Shown: positions 15,796 to 25,682 of the stretch, in pieces
Position numbering within the stretch: the first letter of the stretch is position 1
Layout of the letters: each line of letters begins with the position of its first letter
The notes under the pieces: generated by a model
The model's database searches: none
What the model was told of the DNA's origin: nothing
The model's input: the letters and a program-made list of their open reading frames with translations, nothing else
Made by a program: the position numbers and the translations under genes
Assembly (NCBI RefSeq): GCF_035013165.1
Contig: NZ_JAYGJQ010000002.1
Location: 1,364,001 to 1,428,000 of the forward strand
Reading direction: 5' to 3'
Length of the DNA: 64,000 bases
Origin: Bacteriovorax sp. PP10
Lineage (GTDB): Bacteria > Bdellovibrionota > Bacteriovoracia > Bacteriovoracales > Bacteriovoracaceae

Positions 15796-17067
15796 CTAGT
15801 GTAGATGCGATGGAATTTCGAAAACTTTTTTAGCTTCAGCGAATACTTCAAGAACTTTCGTTAAGTCAGCTCTGTCGTGAGATGCCATGTAGCTTGTTCT
15901 GATTAGCGCTTCCCCTTTAGGTACTGCAGGTGGAAGAACCGGAGTAGCAAAGACTCCTTTAGACTCAAGATATTTTGTCATCTTAACCGCTTTCATATCG
16001 TCACCAACAAATAGTGGGATGATAGGCGTTTGAGATCCGTAAGTATAAAATCCTAATTCCTGGAAACCTTTTCTCATGAACTCAACGTTCGACCAAAGGT
16101 TAGCTAGGATTGAATCATCTGAAGTCACTACGTCGATACAAGCTGAAACAGTCGCAACTGCAGCAGGTGGCATAGAAGCAGAGAACATGAACGAGCGAGC
16201 AGAGTGACGAACGTAATCGATTGCGTCTGCTGATCCAGAGATAACTCCACCAATAGATGCGAAAGATTTAGAGAACGTTCCCATGTTGAAATCAACGTCT
16301 TTTGTTACGTCGAAGTGGTTCATAGTTCCGCGTCCCTGATGCCCCATAACTCCAAGTCCGTGAGCATCGTCAACGTAAACGTATGCGCCGTACTTTTTAG
16401 CAAGAGCAACGATTTCCGGAAGACGAAGAATATCACCAGTCATTGAGAAAACACCGTCAGCTACGATGATCACGCGGTTAAAGCGTGAAACGTTACTTTC
16501 TAGTAATTCTTCTAATGAAGACATGTCATTGTGTTTGTATTTAAAAGTTGTACCGATTGCTAGTCTTGAAGCATCGATAATAGAAGCGTGGTTTTCAGAG
16601 TCAAAAAGCATTAAATCTTTTGGACCGCAGATAGCTGAAAGCGCACCAAGGTTTGCTTGCATACCTGTTGAGAATACGATCGCTTTTTCGTGACCTAAGT
16701 ACTCAGCAAGTTTTACATCTAGTTCGTCGTGGATATTAAGGTTACCGTTTAAGAAACGTGAACCCGTACAACCTGTACCGTATTTTTCGATCGCTTTAAT
16801 AGCGGCTTCTTTAACAAGTGGGTGGTGAGTAAGGCCCAGGTAATTGTTAGATCCGATCATGATTTGCTTCTGACCTTTTACAGTCACAGTCGAAGCTGCC
16901 GTTTCTTCAATAGCTCTAAAGAAGAAGTATAAATCATTGTCGCGAAGTAAGTTCGCACGCTCAATGATCTTGCTATCAGAGAAAGGCTTTCTCATAGCAC
17001 GTTTAATAGTAGAGTCCATTTCTTGGCCTTGAAGAGTTTCTTGTGTGTTGTGTTTCATAGGACGCAA
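15796..17067 (-). CDS. spt: Serine palmitoyltransferase (alpha-oxoamine synthase family)
   Basis: A 423-aa PLP enzyme that condenses L-serine with a fatty acyl thioester to 3-ketosphinganine, the first step of sphingolipid synthesis. Visible features: GSNNYLGLT near 72, STGMQANLGAL near 133, His160 in ENHASIID (stacks on PLP), DDAHGLGV at 233-240, and the PLP lysine Lys267 in TFSKSFASIGG, a form typical of Spt rather than KBL or BioF. The start is TTG at 17067, 5 nt after AGGAG; the ATG at 17058 is too far. No biotin genes are nearby, and the ceramide context favours Spt. The enzyme has been characterised from Bdellovibrio stolpii. Confidence 0.85.
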   Translation of the reverse strand: MRPMKHNTQETLQGQEMDSTIKRAMRKPFSDSKIIERANLLRDNDLYFFFRAIEETAASTVTVKGQKQIMIGSNNYLGLTHHPLVKEAAIKAIEKYGTGCTGSRFLNGNLNIHDELDVKLAEYLGHEKAIVFSTGMQANLGALSAICGPKDLMLFDSENHASIIDASRLAIGTTFKYKHNDMSSLEELLESNVSRFNRVIIVADGVFSMTGDILRLPEIVALAKKYGAYVYVDDAHGLGVMGHQGRGTMNHFDVTKDVDFNMGTFSKSFASIGGVISGSADAIDYVRHSARSFMFSASMPPAAVATVSACIDVVTSDDSILANLWSNVEFMRKGFQELGFYTYGSQTPIIPLFVGDDMKAVKMTKYLESKGVFATPVLPPAVPKGEALIRTSYMASHDRADLTKVLEVFAEAKKVFEIPSHLH

Positions 17068-17194
17068 AATTACTCCTATAGACCGGTATCGTCAATTATT
17101 TATGACCATATATGAAAATTATACCGAACTAAATTGGCGTAAGAAGTAACCAAAGCACTTGATAACATTGAGTGTAAATTTAAGGAGTAGGCCA

Positions 17195-17944
17195 TTAGGC
17201 CTTTTTGGAAAGGATCGTGTCGAACTTCTTTTTCATCTCTTCACCACGGGCCTCTGTGGAGATTTTTATGTAAAGCTCGTCCTCAGTTTTACGTGGCAGG
17301 TCTTTAAAGGCGATACCGATTTTGGTGCGTCCATCGGACATCGGGATATGGGCCGCAATCTGGGCGATGGGTACATGATAATTTTTGCGGTCAAAGCGCA
17401 GGGTGCACTCAGTATAAAGTTTTCCTTTCGGGAAGCGCTCACATTCAGCTGCTTCAACGATAAAACTCGTTCCACTGATAGAAATATCTAAAGCATCAAA
17501 AACTTGTTCATCAATTTTGAATTGAATAGGGATCACGTCGCTGGCATTCAAGCGGAAGTTTCCACGGGCCTGGCTCTTATAGATCTCTTGCTGAATTTCG
17601 ATGGTGTAACTTAGGTCTTCAGGGTGAAATTTTAAACGTCCACCAGTGAAGTAATTGATCTTGTCTTCGACAGGAATTTTTACCAGGACTTGTTTTCCGG
17701 CCTTCGTGCTACCCGTGATTTTAGTCATGAGTTTACCGGTAGGGCGCAGTTTTATAATCCTAGGATGAGCGAAATACTCTACGGCTTCATAAATTTCTGC
17801 CAGCTCTTCATCTTCGCCTTTTTCCCACACAGTTAGTGGAGGTGAAGACTCAAGAGTACAGTGCATTAACATGCTCTCCACGAATTCTTCGTGAGACGCA
17901 ACTTGGAAGTAATGCTTTTTGTTTGGGTCTTTTTTCTCGGTCAT
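17195..17944 (-). CDS. PilZ-domain c-di-GMP-binding protein
   Basis: A 249-aa cytosolic protein. The C-terminal PilZ domain has both c-di-GMP signatures, RGNFR (R127-R131, the RxxxR loop) and DISISG (D153-G158, the DxSxxG motif). The N-terminal 110 residues are a divergent YcgR-N-like segment. Such proteins transmit c-di-GMP levels to flagella, gliding or exopolysaccharide machinery. It is upstream of the ceramide operon on the same strand but 127 nt away, so it is probably a separate unit. Confidence 0.85.
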   Translation of the reverse strand: MTEKKDPNKKHYFQVASHEEFVESMLMHCTLESSPPLTVWEKGEDEELAEIYEAVEYFAHPRIIKLRPTGKLMTKITGSTKAGKQVLVKIPVEDKINYFTGGRLKFHPEDLSYTIEIQQEIYKSQARGNFRLNASDVIPIQFKIDEQVFDALDISISGTSFIVEAAECERFPKGKLYTECTLRFDRKNYHVPIAQIAAHIPMSDGRTKIGIAFKDLPRKTEDELYIKISTEARGEEMKKKFDTILSKKA

Positions 17945-18007
17945 ACCTTATTAATCGGTACTTAGGTCCTTTTACTTTAATCTCAAAGCTAATGGCCTGA
18001 AAATACT

Positions 18008-18036
18008 GTGACGAAGCCCGAGACACTTTGTATAAT
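18008..18036 (+). promoter_or_regulatory. Sigma-70 promoter giving a leaderless mRNA
   Basis: GTGACG (18008-18013), 17-nt spacer, perfect TATAAT (18031-18036). The ATG at 18045 follows the -10 box by 8 nt and no Shine-Dalgarno is present, so the mRNA should start at or next to the initiation codon. Confidence 0.65.
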
Positions 18037-18044
18037 TGCCCCCT

Positions 18045-18872
18045 ATGGAAAATTCAAGTTTCAATCTCGATAAAATGGAAGTCGAACTTATAGACGGTAA
18101 GGCCATCTATAAACTTCAAACGAATTCAGGCCTAATCATCATGAATGATTTGATCGGAAAGACTTTTAAGATTCACTCCGGAAAGGAAATCAACTGCTGC
18201 AACTGCGGGAAGAAGACCGCTAAGAGCTACTCAGGTGGTTACTGTTATCCTTGCTCATTAAAGCTTGCTGAATGCGATATGTGCATTCTTAAACCTGAGC
18301 TTTGCCACTTCGACAAAGGAACGTGCAGACAGCCTGATTGGGGGCTACAACATTGTATGATCCCTCATTATGTCTACCTGGCGAATTCTTCAGGACTCAA
18401 AGTCGGGATCACTAGAACGTCTCAGATTCCTACCCGCTGGATTGACCAAGGTGCAATTCAGGCCTTGCCTATATTAAAAGTAGGAACTCGTTATATGTCA
18501 GGAGTTTTTGAGAAGCTCTTGAGTACTGAGATCAATGATAAAACTGACTGGAGAAAAATGCTCAAGGGCGATCCGGATGAGATTGATCTCGAGGCAAAAC
18601 GCGATGAGCTCTTTGAACTCTTCGGCGAAGATCTGGACGATTTAGAAAACCGCTTCGGTAGCGACAAGGTTTCTATCCTTGAGAGCGAGCTGGTTGTGGA
18701 CATTAAGTACCCGGTTGAGGTTTACCCTGAAAAGGTGGCTTCGGTATCACTCGACAAAGCGGAGGTGGTAGGTGGTAGACTGCAAGGTATTAAGGGGCAG
18801 TACTTAATTTTTGATGTTGGTGTTATTAATATTAGAAGCCATACTGGCCATAAAGTTCATCTAGAACTGTAA
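18045..18872 (+). CDS. DUF2797 protein with zinc-ribbon-like Cys cluster
   Basis: A 275-aa protein with INCCNCGKKTAKSYSGGYCYPC, then CDMC, C and C residues that form a probable zinc site, followed by a GIY-YIG-like core (YVYLANSSGLKVGITRTSQ, RWIDQGA). This order matches DUF2797, a family of unknown function sometimes linked to DNA or RNA processing. The C-terminal 120 residues are acidic and end in a small beta domain. It is upstream of pepN by 22 nt and may be cotranscribed. Confidence 0.75.
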   Translation: MENSSFNLDKMEVELIDGKAIYKLQTNSGLIIMNDLIGKTFKIHSGKEINCCNCGKKTAKSYSGGYCYPCSLKLAECDMCILKPELCHFDKGTCRQPDWGLQHCMIPHYVYLANSSGLKVGITRTSQIPTRWIDQGAIQALPILKVGTRYMSGVFEKLLSTEINDKTDWRKMLKGDPDEIDLEAKRDELFELFGEDLDDLENRFGSDKVSILESELVVDIKYPVEVYPEKVASVSLDKAEVVGGRLQGIKGQYLIFDVGVINIRSHTGHKVHLEL

Positions 18873-18894
18873 ATTATATTCGAGGAAAAAACTC

Positions 18895-21498
18895 ATGAAA
18901 ACAGATGCTCCAAAAGTGATTAAATTAAGTGAATACAAACAACCAGACTATTTGGTTGAGACGATTGATTTAACATTTCATTTAGATTCTACAAAAACTC
19001 TAGTTCAATCGAAGATGACAGTTTCAAAAAATACAACTGATGCAGCTCCTTTAGTTTTAAACGGAGAAGAGCTGATTTTAAAATCAGTAAAAATTAACGG
19101 TGAGGCATTCACTGATTACAAGCACGATGAAGAAGTTCACACGTTAACTTTAAATAGAGTTCCAGCTGGAAGCTTCACGCTTGAAATTGAAAACGAAATT
19201 AATCCTGAAGCTAACAAGACTCTTGATGGTCTATATAAATCAGGAACAATCTTCTGTACTCAAAACGAGCCGGAAGGATTCAGAAGAATCACTTTCTATG
19301 TTGACCGTCCAGACAACATGGCAAAATTCACGACGAAAATTATTGCTGATAAAAAACTTTACCCAATTCTTCTTTCTAACGGTAACCCGATCGCTAAAGG
19401 TGACCTTGATGGCGGAAAACATTTCGTGACTTGGGAAGATCCATTTAAAAAACCTTCTTACCTGTACGCTTTGGTAGCTGGGGATTTAGGATTCATTAAA
19501 GATACATACAAAACAACTTCAGGACGCAACGTTGCTCTAGAAATCTATTGCGATAAAGGAAATGAAGATAAGTGCCACCATGCTATGGAGTCGCTGAAAA
19601 AATCGATGAAGTGGGATGAAGATCGTTTTGGTCTTGAGTACGATCTGGATATTTATATGATCGTTGCTGTTGATGCTTTCAACATGGGAGCAATGGAGAA
19701 TAAAGGTTTAAACATCTTTAACTCTGCTTACGTTTTAGCTGATCAAAAAAGTGCGACTGATGGAAACTTCTATGGAATCGAATCAGTAATTGGCCATGAA
19801 TACTTTCACAACTGGACAGGTAACAGAATCACTTGCCGTGACTGGTTCCAGTTAACACTTAAAGAAGGATTAACAGTTTTCAGAGATCAGGAATTCTCTG
19901 CTGACATGAACTCAAGAAGTGTTGAGAGAATTCAATCAGTGCTTGGTCTTCGTGCTTCTCAGTTTGCTGAAGATGCAGGCCCTACATCTCACCCGATTAA
20001 GCCCGCGACATACATGGAAATTAATAACTTCTATACAGCTACTATTTATGAAAAAGGTGCTGAAGTTATTCGTATGATCCAGACTCTTTTAGGAGTGGAT
20101 GGATTCAGACGTGGTATGGATAAATATTTTGAGTTATTCGACGGACAAGCAGTTCGTACAGAAGACTTTATTCATGCAATGAGTGTTGCAAACGATAATT
20201 TTGACTTTACTCAGTTTAAAAACTGGTACGGACAAAACGGAACGCCATTACTGAAATCAACTTCGAAGTATGATGAAGCTAATAAGCGTTTAACTTTAAC
20301 ATTGACTCAGTCGTTCCCGGCAAACGCTCCAAAGGATGCGAAGCCATACCATATGCCAGTAAGAGTAGGGTTAATTGGAGCTGACGGAAAAGACGTTGCT
20401 TCAAAAGTTTTAGAATTAAAAACACCAACTCAAGACTTCGTGTTTGAGAATATTTCTTCGAAGCCAATCACTTCTGTGAACCGTGATTTCTCGGCACCGG
20501 TTAAATTAACAACTGACTTAAGTTTTGATGACCAGTTATTCTTAATGGCCCACGATTCAGATTCGTTTAACCGTTTTGAAGCAGCTCAGGTTGTAGCTCA
20601 AAAACTTATGCTTGATTTGATTCAAGATGCTCACGCTAAAAAACCACTTGAGTTGAACGCCAAATACGTTGCTGCTTTTGGGAAAGTTTTAGCTGATACA
20701 ACTATCGATGAAGCTTTCAAAGCATTGTCGATGACAATTCCAAGTGAAGGAATTCTTCACCAGGAATTAGCTGAAATTTACTACCCTGAAACAGAAGCTG
20801 TAAGAGATTTCGTGATGAAAACTTTAGCGACTGCTCACCAGGATATTTTATTAAAACTTTTCACTTCAATTGATCAAAAGGGAGAGTATAAACTTGACCC
20901 GAAAGCAATGGGACAAAGAGATTTAAAAATTAAAGCTCTTAATCTTTTATCAATGGTTGATGGAGATAAATATAAAACTCTGGCATTCGATCACTTCAAG
21001 AGTGCAACGAACATGACAGATGAAATCGGAGCATTGAGTGTTTTAATTAACTCAAACTCTAGCTTCAAAGCAGAAGCACTTAAGTCGTTCTATACAAAAT
21101 GGAAGAGCGAAACTCTTGTTATGCAAAAATGGTTATCGGTGCAAGCAGTTGCATCTGATGATTCAGCTTACGATAATATCCTGGCACTTGAAAAAGACAG
21201 CATCTACGATCGTACGATTCCAAATCTTGTAAGAGCTCTGCTTGGACAATTTGCAGCGAACAACAAAGTTCAATTCAATCATCCATCGGGACGTGGTTAT
21301 AAATTAGTAGCAGATCGTATGTTAGAGCTTGATAAGTTAAATCCTCAAGTCGCTTCTCGTCTTGCTTCTGGATTTAAAGACTACAGTCGTATTCCGAAAG
21401 ATCTTCAAGCGAAGATGAAACCGGAACTAGATCGTATTATCAAAACTGATGGTCTATCTAAAAACGTTTACGAAATTGTTTCTAAGATTTTAGCTTAA
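18895..21498 (+). CDS. pepN: Aminopeptidase N (M1 metallopeptidase)
   Basis: An 867-aa M1 aminopeptidase of the proteobacterial PepN type. It removes N-terminal residues from peptides in the cytosol. The exopeptidase motif GAMEN is at 265-269; the zinc site HEYFH (301-305) with Glu324 completes HExxH-x18-E. The N-terminus (KVIKLSEYKQPDYLVETIDL) and length match E. coli-like PepN, and the C-terminal half fits the Ig-like and helical ARM domains. GAGGAAAA precedes the ATG. A strong terminator ends the unit. Confidence 0.95.
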   Translation: MKTDAPKVIKLSEYKQPDYLVETIDLTFHLDSTKTLVQSKMTVSKNTTDAAPLVLNGEELILKSVKINGEAFTDYKHDEEVHTLTLNRVPAGSFTLEIENEINPEANKTLDGLYKSGTIFCTQNEPEGFRRITFYVDRPDNMAKFTTKIIADKKLYPILLSNGNPIAKGDLDGGKHFVTWEDPFKKPSYLYALVAGDLGFIKDTYKTTSGRNVALEIYCDKGNEDKCHHAMESLKKSMKWDEDRFGLEYDLDIYMIVAVDAFNMGAMENKGLNIFNSAYVLADQKSATDGNFYGIESVIGHEYFHNWTGNRITCRDWFQLTLKEGLTVFRDQEFSADMNSRSVERIQSVLGLRASQFAEDAGPTSHPIKPATYMEINNFYTATIYEKGAEVIRMIQTLLGVDGFRRGMDKYFELFDGQAVRTEDFIHAMSVANDNFDFTQFKNWYGQNGTPLLKSTSKYDEANKRLTLTLTQSFPANAPKDAKPYHMPVRVGLIGADGKDVASKVLELKTPTQDFVFENISSKPITSVNRDFSAPVKLTTDLSFDDQLFLMAHDSDSFNRFEAAQVVAQKLMLDLIQDAHAKKPLELNAKYVAAFGKVLADTTIDEAFKALSMTIPSEGILHQELAEIYYPETEAVRDFVMKTLATAHQDILLKLFTSIDQKGEYKLDPKAMGQRDLKIKALNLLSMVDGDKYKTLAFDHFKSATNMTDEIGALSVLINSNSSFKAEALKSFYTKWKSETLVMQKWLSVQAVASDDSAYDNILALEKDSIYDRTIPNLVRALLGQFAANNKVQFNHPSGRGYKLVADRMLELDKLNPQVASRLASGFKDYSRIPKDLQAKMKPELDRIIKTDGLSKNVYEIVSKILA

Positions 21499-21507
21499 AA
21501 AATAATG

Positions 21508-21546
21508 ACCACTGTTATATTCCAAAAGAGATAACAGTGGTTTTCT
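21508..21546 (+). terminator. Rho-independent terminator of pepN
   Basis: ACCACTGTTAT (21508-21518) pairs perfectly with ATAACAGTGGT (21531-21541), then TTTCTT. Confidence 0.9.
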
Positions 21547-21690
21547 TAACAAAAGTAAACCATTATCAATTGTTCAAAACTTGTTCAATAGTTAATAAGT
21601 AGATCAAATTAACTCCTAATTAACTAAATATTCACTTAATTAACTCATTTTAAAGGCAGATTTGAGACGTAGAGGTCTTAAATAATTTTC

Positions 21691-21718
21691 TAAGTTATTG
21701 GTTTCTGACTGCCGATAA
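21691..21718 (+). promoter_or_regulatory. Sigma-28 (FliA)-like promoter
   Basis: TAAG (21691-21694), 16-nt spacer, GCCGATAA (21711-21718), against the FliA consensus TAAA-N15-GCCGATAA. The -10 box is a perfect 8/8. It lies 35 nt before the start of the fibre lipoprotein gene at 21754. The rest of the 21547-21753 gap shows nothing else. Confidence 0.6.
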
Positions 21719-21753
21719 GCAGGTGGGTACTTATACCTTAGAATGAGATTTAG

Positions 21754-24700
21754 ATGAGATACGCAATTTCAATTTTAGTATTAGGGTTTATTGTTTCAGG
21801 ATGTGTTCCTGCTGCTAGTAAACTTTCTATTAGTGGAAACAAGAAGGACTCAAAACAAGCTTTAACTGCGAGCGTTTCATCAGTTCATTTTATCAATAAT
21901 CAACTCGTCATCAATGGAGCAGGTCTTGTTAATGTTCAAAATGTAAAAGTCAGCGGGCATTCGCTTTCTGAAAATTTTACGATTGAATCACAGACTGCCA
22001 CAAAAATTATCGCCAATTCAATTCATGGTTTTTCTTTTGATGTTTCAAAAGTTTTTGATCTTATTTTATCAGACGCAAGTGCCAGTGCGACTTTCGCCAT
22101 TGATTTTTCATTATGTAATGCAAGTTTAGGAACAGCGGGATTTGATTGCACAACACCGTCTAATAATGATGTCCTTAGTTTTGATACAGCATCTAATAAA
22201 TGGATTCCTAAAGCGCTTAGTGGTTTAAGTTATAGAGGTGTCTGGGATGCCAATACAACTGAGCCCGTCTCAACGATTGTCGGACAATACTACATTGTAG
22301 ATACGGCCAATCTTCCAACTTATAAAGTCGGTGACTGGATTGTGTGGAATGGAAGTGCTTACGATATCGTGGCCCAGTCTGCTGTGGCCGGTGTGCCAAC
22401 AGTCTTTAGTCGAACAGGGGCGATTGTAGCGACGGAAGGTGATTATAAGTTAGATCAATTATTTGATGTTGATTTAACAGTCGCACCGACAGCAGGACAA
22501 GTTTTAAAATTTAATGGTACGAAATGGATCGCTGATACTGATACGGCCGGTGCTGCTGGTGGAGCAGGGTCGGTGACAACAACTGAGCTTGCCGATGGAT
22601 CAGTGACCGGTACAAAAATTGCCAATACGACTATTACAAATGCAAATATTTCAGCAACGGCCGCTATTGATTACTCGAAATTAAATATTTCTGCGGGGGC
22701 CATTCCTTATGCAAAATTAAGTATTGCGAACGGAGATATCCCTTATGCAAAACTAAACGTTGCTAACGGAGATATTCCTTACGCAAAATTAAATATTGCT
22801 GATGGTGATATTCCTGCCGCTAAAATCGCGGGCCTTCCTTCTGCTGCGGCCATTTTAGCTACGACAATTACAGATGGTGATACAACTCATGCACCGGATG
22901 GAAATGTTGTGTTCGATACACTTGCGACGAAATTAGATAAGACTGGTGGAACAATCTCTACGATCTTAAATGTACCTACACCGGTTTTAAATACTGAAGC
23001 GACGACCAAGCTTTATGTTGATACTGCAGATAACTTAAAAGCGAATAAAGCCGGGGATACGTTCTCTGGTATATTGACACTGGATAATGATTTAAAAATT
23101 AAAGGTGGATCAAATTACGTAACAGTGAAAGGAAATGCGGCCAGTGCGGCCTATACTTTAACATTACCTATTAATGCCGGTGCTTCAAATCAGGTGTTAA
23201 CAACCAATGGATCAGGAGTTCTTTCCTGGTCTAATACAAGTGCCGTGGTGAGTACTTTAGATGCCGCTAATATTTCTACAGGAACTGTAAGCAATGCTGA
23301 GTTTAACTGGCTCGATGGAGTGACGAGCTCTATTCAAGATCAATTAAATGCAAAAGAGGCGAGTCTTCCAACTGGTGGAACAACTGCACAGTATTTTGCC
23401 GGTGATAAAACTCTTCAGACATTAAATACGGCAGCGGTACCGGAGAGCGGAACAAATTATTATTTTACAGACATAAGAACGAGAGCTGCGACGCTAACAG
23501 GATTGTCATCGGCCTCAGGGTCTATAGCAGGAACTGATACTGTTCTTAGTGCTTTTGGAAAACTGCTAGGAACTCAAGGGGATTATGTTTCGAAGTCTGG
23601 CAATACAACTGTTTTAGGAAAAATTACAATTGATAATACAGTTGGTGAGCTACATGTTCCAACTCTTCCTACTGTCGGAGCGGATCTTACTCAGGCAGCA
23701 AGCGCTGGTTATGTTCAAAATGTTTTAGGAGCTGTAGGTCAGTGGATAAAAACAGCTTCTGATCTTGGGTACACGGCCGGGAATGTGGGAATTGGTGTAG
23801 CTGTTCCAGGGGCGAAGTTGCATGTTATGAATGGTGCAACTGCATTTGAAAAAACGAGTGCTGATACTTCAGGTCCAACTTTTAGTTTTTGGAAACATAG
23901 AAATTATGCGGCCACTGTCAGTGGTGATGAATTAGGATTTATTTCTTTTTTTGGTCATGATGGAACTGGCCTTGCCCGTTCTGCTTTTATCTTAGGTAAA
24001 ACGGATGGAGCTCCAGCAGCAGGATCTGTTCCTGGGAGTCTTGGGTTTTATACGACGACAGCAGGAAGTGCTGACAGTACTGAAAAAATGCATATCTCTG
24101 CAAATGGAAATGTGGGTATTGGAAAGCCATCGCCAGGCAGTGCTCTTGATGTTGCAGGACAGATTACTGCTGATGCATTTCTTCTTAGAGGAGAAATGTA
24201 CACCTTTGGATGGGATGCTACTGTCTATACAGGTTCAAGCTCTTCCATGGGAATTCCCCAGGGCCCAGGTGTTCATATAACGAACGCTAATACGGCGGAT
24301 GGTACTGTGAGTATGTTTACTGGTGCCAGTCTAAATACCTTAGGTGTCACTCAAACGTTTTATATGGGTAGTGTGGCAAACACTGCAGGTTATGCTCCGA
24401 CAATTGTTTTTGGTCAAAGAACTGGTAATACGGCCTACAATGAAAGAATGAGAATCGACGCTTCTGGAAATGTAGGAATTGGAACATCAAATCCTCAAGC
24501 AGCACTGACGGTTGCTGGTACTATTGCCAGTACGCCTCCGGCACCATTTGCAGGAGCAGCAGTTGATCTTTCAAAAAGTAATACGCAAGTTTTAACCAAT
24601 GTTGGGCAAGCGGCGATTACTTTATCGAATATGGTTCACGGTGGATCTTATACTTTAATTATTCAAGATACGACTTCAAGAACTTATACTTTCACTGGAT

Positions 24701-24831
24701 GCACGACGAGTAAATTTCAACCGGCCAATATTCCAACGATAGCGGCAACTCATACTATATATAACATCATGACTGTTTATAATGGAACAAACTATGACTG
24801 TTATATAACGTGGTCATCAGGTTATAATTAA
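21754..24831 (+). CDS. Giant tail-fibre-like surface lipoprotein (1025 aa)
   Basis: Lipoprotein signal with lipobox VSGC near residue 17, then a domain shared with the protein at 26358 (through about residue 500), including an EGDYKLDQLFDVDL segment and tandem repeats of IPYAKLNIANGD type around 310-350 (at least four). The middle and C-terminus have phage-fibre-like phrases (GNVGIGTSNPQAALTVAGTI) typical of beta-prism fibres. Unlike its paralogue it lacks a C-terminal S74 chaperone domain. It should be a trimeric fibre anchored to the outer membrane, probably for contact with prey or surfaces; the role is inferred. The next gene starts 1 nt after its stop. Confidence 0.75.
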   Translation: MRYAISILVLGFIVSGCVPAASKLSISGNKKDSKQALTASVSSVHFINNQLVINGAGLVNVQNVKVSGHSLSENFTIESQTATKIIANSIHGFSFDVSKVFDLILSDASASATFAIDFSLCNASLGTAGFDCTTPSNNDVLSFDTASNKWIPKALSGLSYRGVWDANTTEPVSTIVGQYYIVDTANLPTYKVGDWIVWNGSAYDIVAQSAVAGVPTVFSRTGAIVATEGDYKLDQLFDVDLTVAPTAGQVLKFNGTKWIADTDTAGAAGGAGSVTTTELADGSVTGTKIANTTITNANISATAAIDYSKLNISAGAIPYAKLSIANGDIPYAKLNVANGDIPYAKLNIADGDIPAAKIAGLPSAAAILATTITDGDTTHAPDGNVVFDTLATKLDKTGGTISTILNVPTPVLNTEATTKLYVDTADNLKANKAGDTFSGILTLDNDLKIKGGSNYVTVKGNAASAAYTLTLPINAGASNQVLTTNGSGVLSWSNTSAVVSTLDAANISTGTVSNAEFNWLDGVTSSIQDQLNAKEASLPTGGTTAQYFAGDKTLQTLNTAAVPESGTNYYFTDIRTRAATLTGLSSASGSIAGTDTVLSAFGKLLGTQGDYVSKSGNTTVLGKITIDNTVGELHVPTLPTVGADLTQAASAGYVQNVLGAVGQWIKTASDLGYTAGNVGIGVAVPGAKLHVMNGATAFEKTSADTSGPTFSFWKHRNYAATVSGDELGFISFFGHDGTGLARSAFILGKTDGAPAAGSVPGSLGFYTTTAGSADSTEKMHISANGNVGIGKPSPGSALDVAGQITADAFLLRGEMYTFGWDATVYTGSSSSMGIPQGPGVHITNANTADGTVSMFTGASLNTLGVTQTFYMGSVANTAGYAPTIVFGQRTGNTAYNERMRIDASGNVGIGTSNPQAALTVAGTIASTPPAPFAGAAVDLSKSNTQVLTNVGQAAITLSNMVHGGSYTLIIQDTTSRTYTFTGCTTSKFQPANIPTIAATHTIYNIMTVYNGTNYDCYITWSSGYN

Positions 24832-24832
24832 G

Positions 24833-25660
24833 ATGAAGTCTTTTCTTTTTTTACTCTTATTTATTTCTTCTATAAATTTTGCCGATGCGCAAATGTTCAA
24901 TCAAATGACTGGCCTTCTCACGCAGACAAAAAAAACTCGCTGTGGAAGCTTTTCTTCTAATTGGACACCTGGAATGAATAGCAACATCGTTGGGTATTGG
25001 AAAATGGATGGGGCCTTAGGAGCTGCTGCAGACCTCTCGTCCGTTCCTGCAACGACTGGTAGTAATGGTACAATTCATGGAACGACTGGCTCATATGTGG
25101 CCGGGGCTATTTCTCAGGCATTAAATACGACTGGAGCAAGTACTTATGTAGAGGTTCCTGCTTATGCTGGGATTAATGATCTTGCGACCATGACATTAAT
25201 GACCTGGATTAAAGTTTCTGCTAACACTGCTGGTGGGCTTTTTTATAAAAGTGATAACAATACTAGCCAAGGCTGGTACTTTTTTATCAACTCTGGAGAT
25301 TATAGATTATTTTTTAATGCTGTCGCTGGAACTAACTTGAAATATAAAACTCATAACGATACTTCTTTGATCGCTGGTACCTGGGCACAAATCGTCTTAA
25401 CATGGGATGGAGTTGTGACATCATTCTCTGGTGTTCATATCTATGTTAATGGTGTGGAATGGGGAACTGCTGGTTCTGGGTTCACTCAAAATGGCGCCGG
25501 GGCACACAATTCAGATGCGGCCCAAAAGCTTTTTCTTGGCTACGGTGGCAGTGGAGTTCCGGCCCATTTTACAGGTGCTATGGATGAAACCGCAATTTGG
25601 AACAGGGTCTTGAATGCAGCAGAAGTCGCACATCTTTATAAAAATCAAAAGTGTAATTAA
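24833..25660 (+). CDS. Secreted LamG / concanavalin-A-like lectin domain protein
   Basis: A 275-aa protein with signal peptide MKSFLFLLLFISSINFADA and one LamG-like jelly roll: NIVGYWKMDGALGAAADLS, TMTLMTWIKVSAN, GTWAQIVLTWDG, HIYVNGVEWG and MDETAIWNRVLNAAEVAHLY. Such domains bind glycans or proteins at the surface. It follows the fibre gene by one base (TAA-g-ATG), so it is translationally coupled and likely functions with that fibre. Confidence 0.8.
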   Translation: MKSFLFLLLFISSINFADAQMFNQMTGLLTQTKKTRCGSFSSNWTPGMNSNIVGYWKMDGALGAAADLSSVPATTGSNGTIHGTTGSYVAGAISQALNTTGASTYVEVPAYAGINDLATMTLMTWIKVSANTAGGLFYKSDNNTSQGWYFFINSGDYRLFFNAVAGTNLKYKTHNDTSLIAGTWAQIVLTWDGVVTSFSGVHIYVNGVEWGTAGSGFTQNGAGAHNSDAAQKLFLGYGGSGVPAHFTGAMDETAIWNRVLNAAEVAHLYKNQKCN

Positions 25661-25682
25661 GTAAGGGCAGGACTTGGCTTCT

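Noticed and set aside
15796-17067. Reading as BioF or KBL instead of Spt
   Set aside because: The PLP motif TFSKSFASIGG, length and ceramide-gene neighbours fit Spt; no biotin or threonine-dehydrogenase genes are near.
17189-17206. AGGCC-ATTA-GGCCT hairpin plus T-run on the plus strand as a terminator
   Set aside because: No plus-strand gene ends there; on the minus strand, where the PilZ gene ends, no T-run follows.
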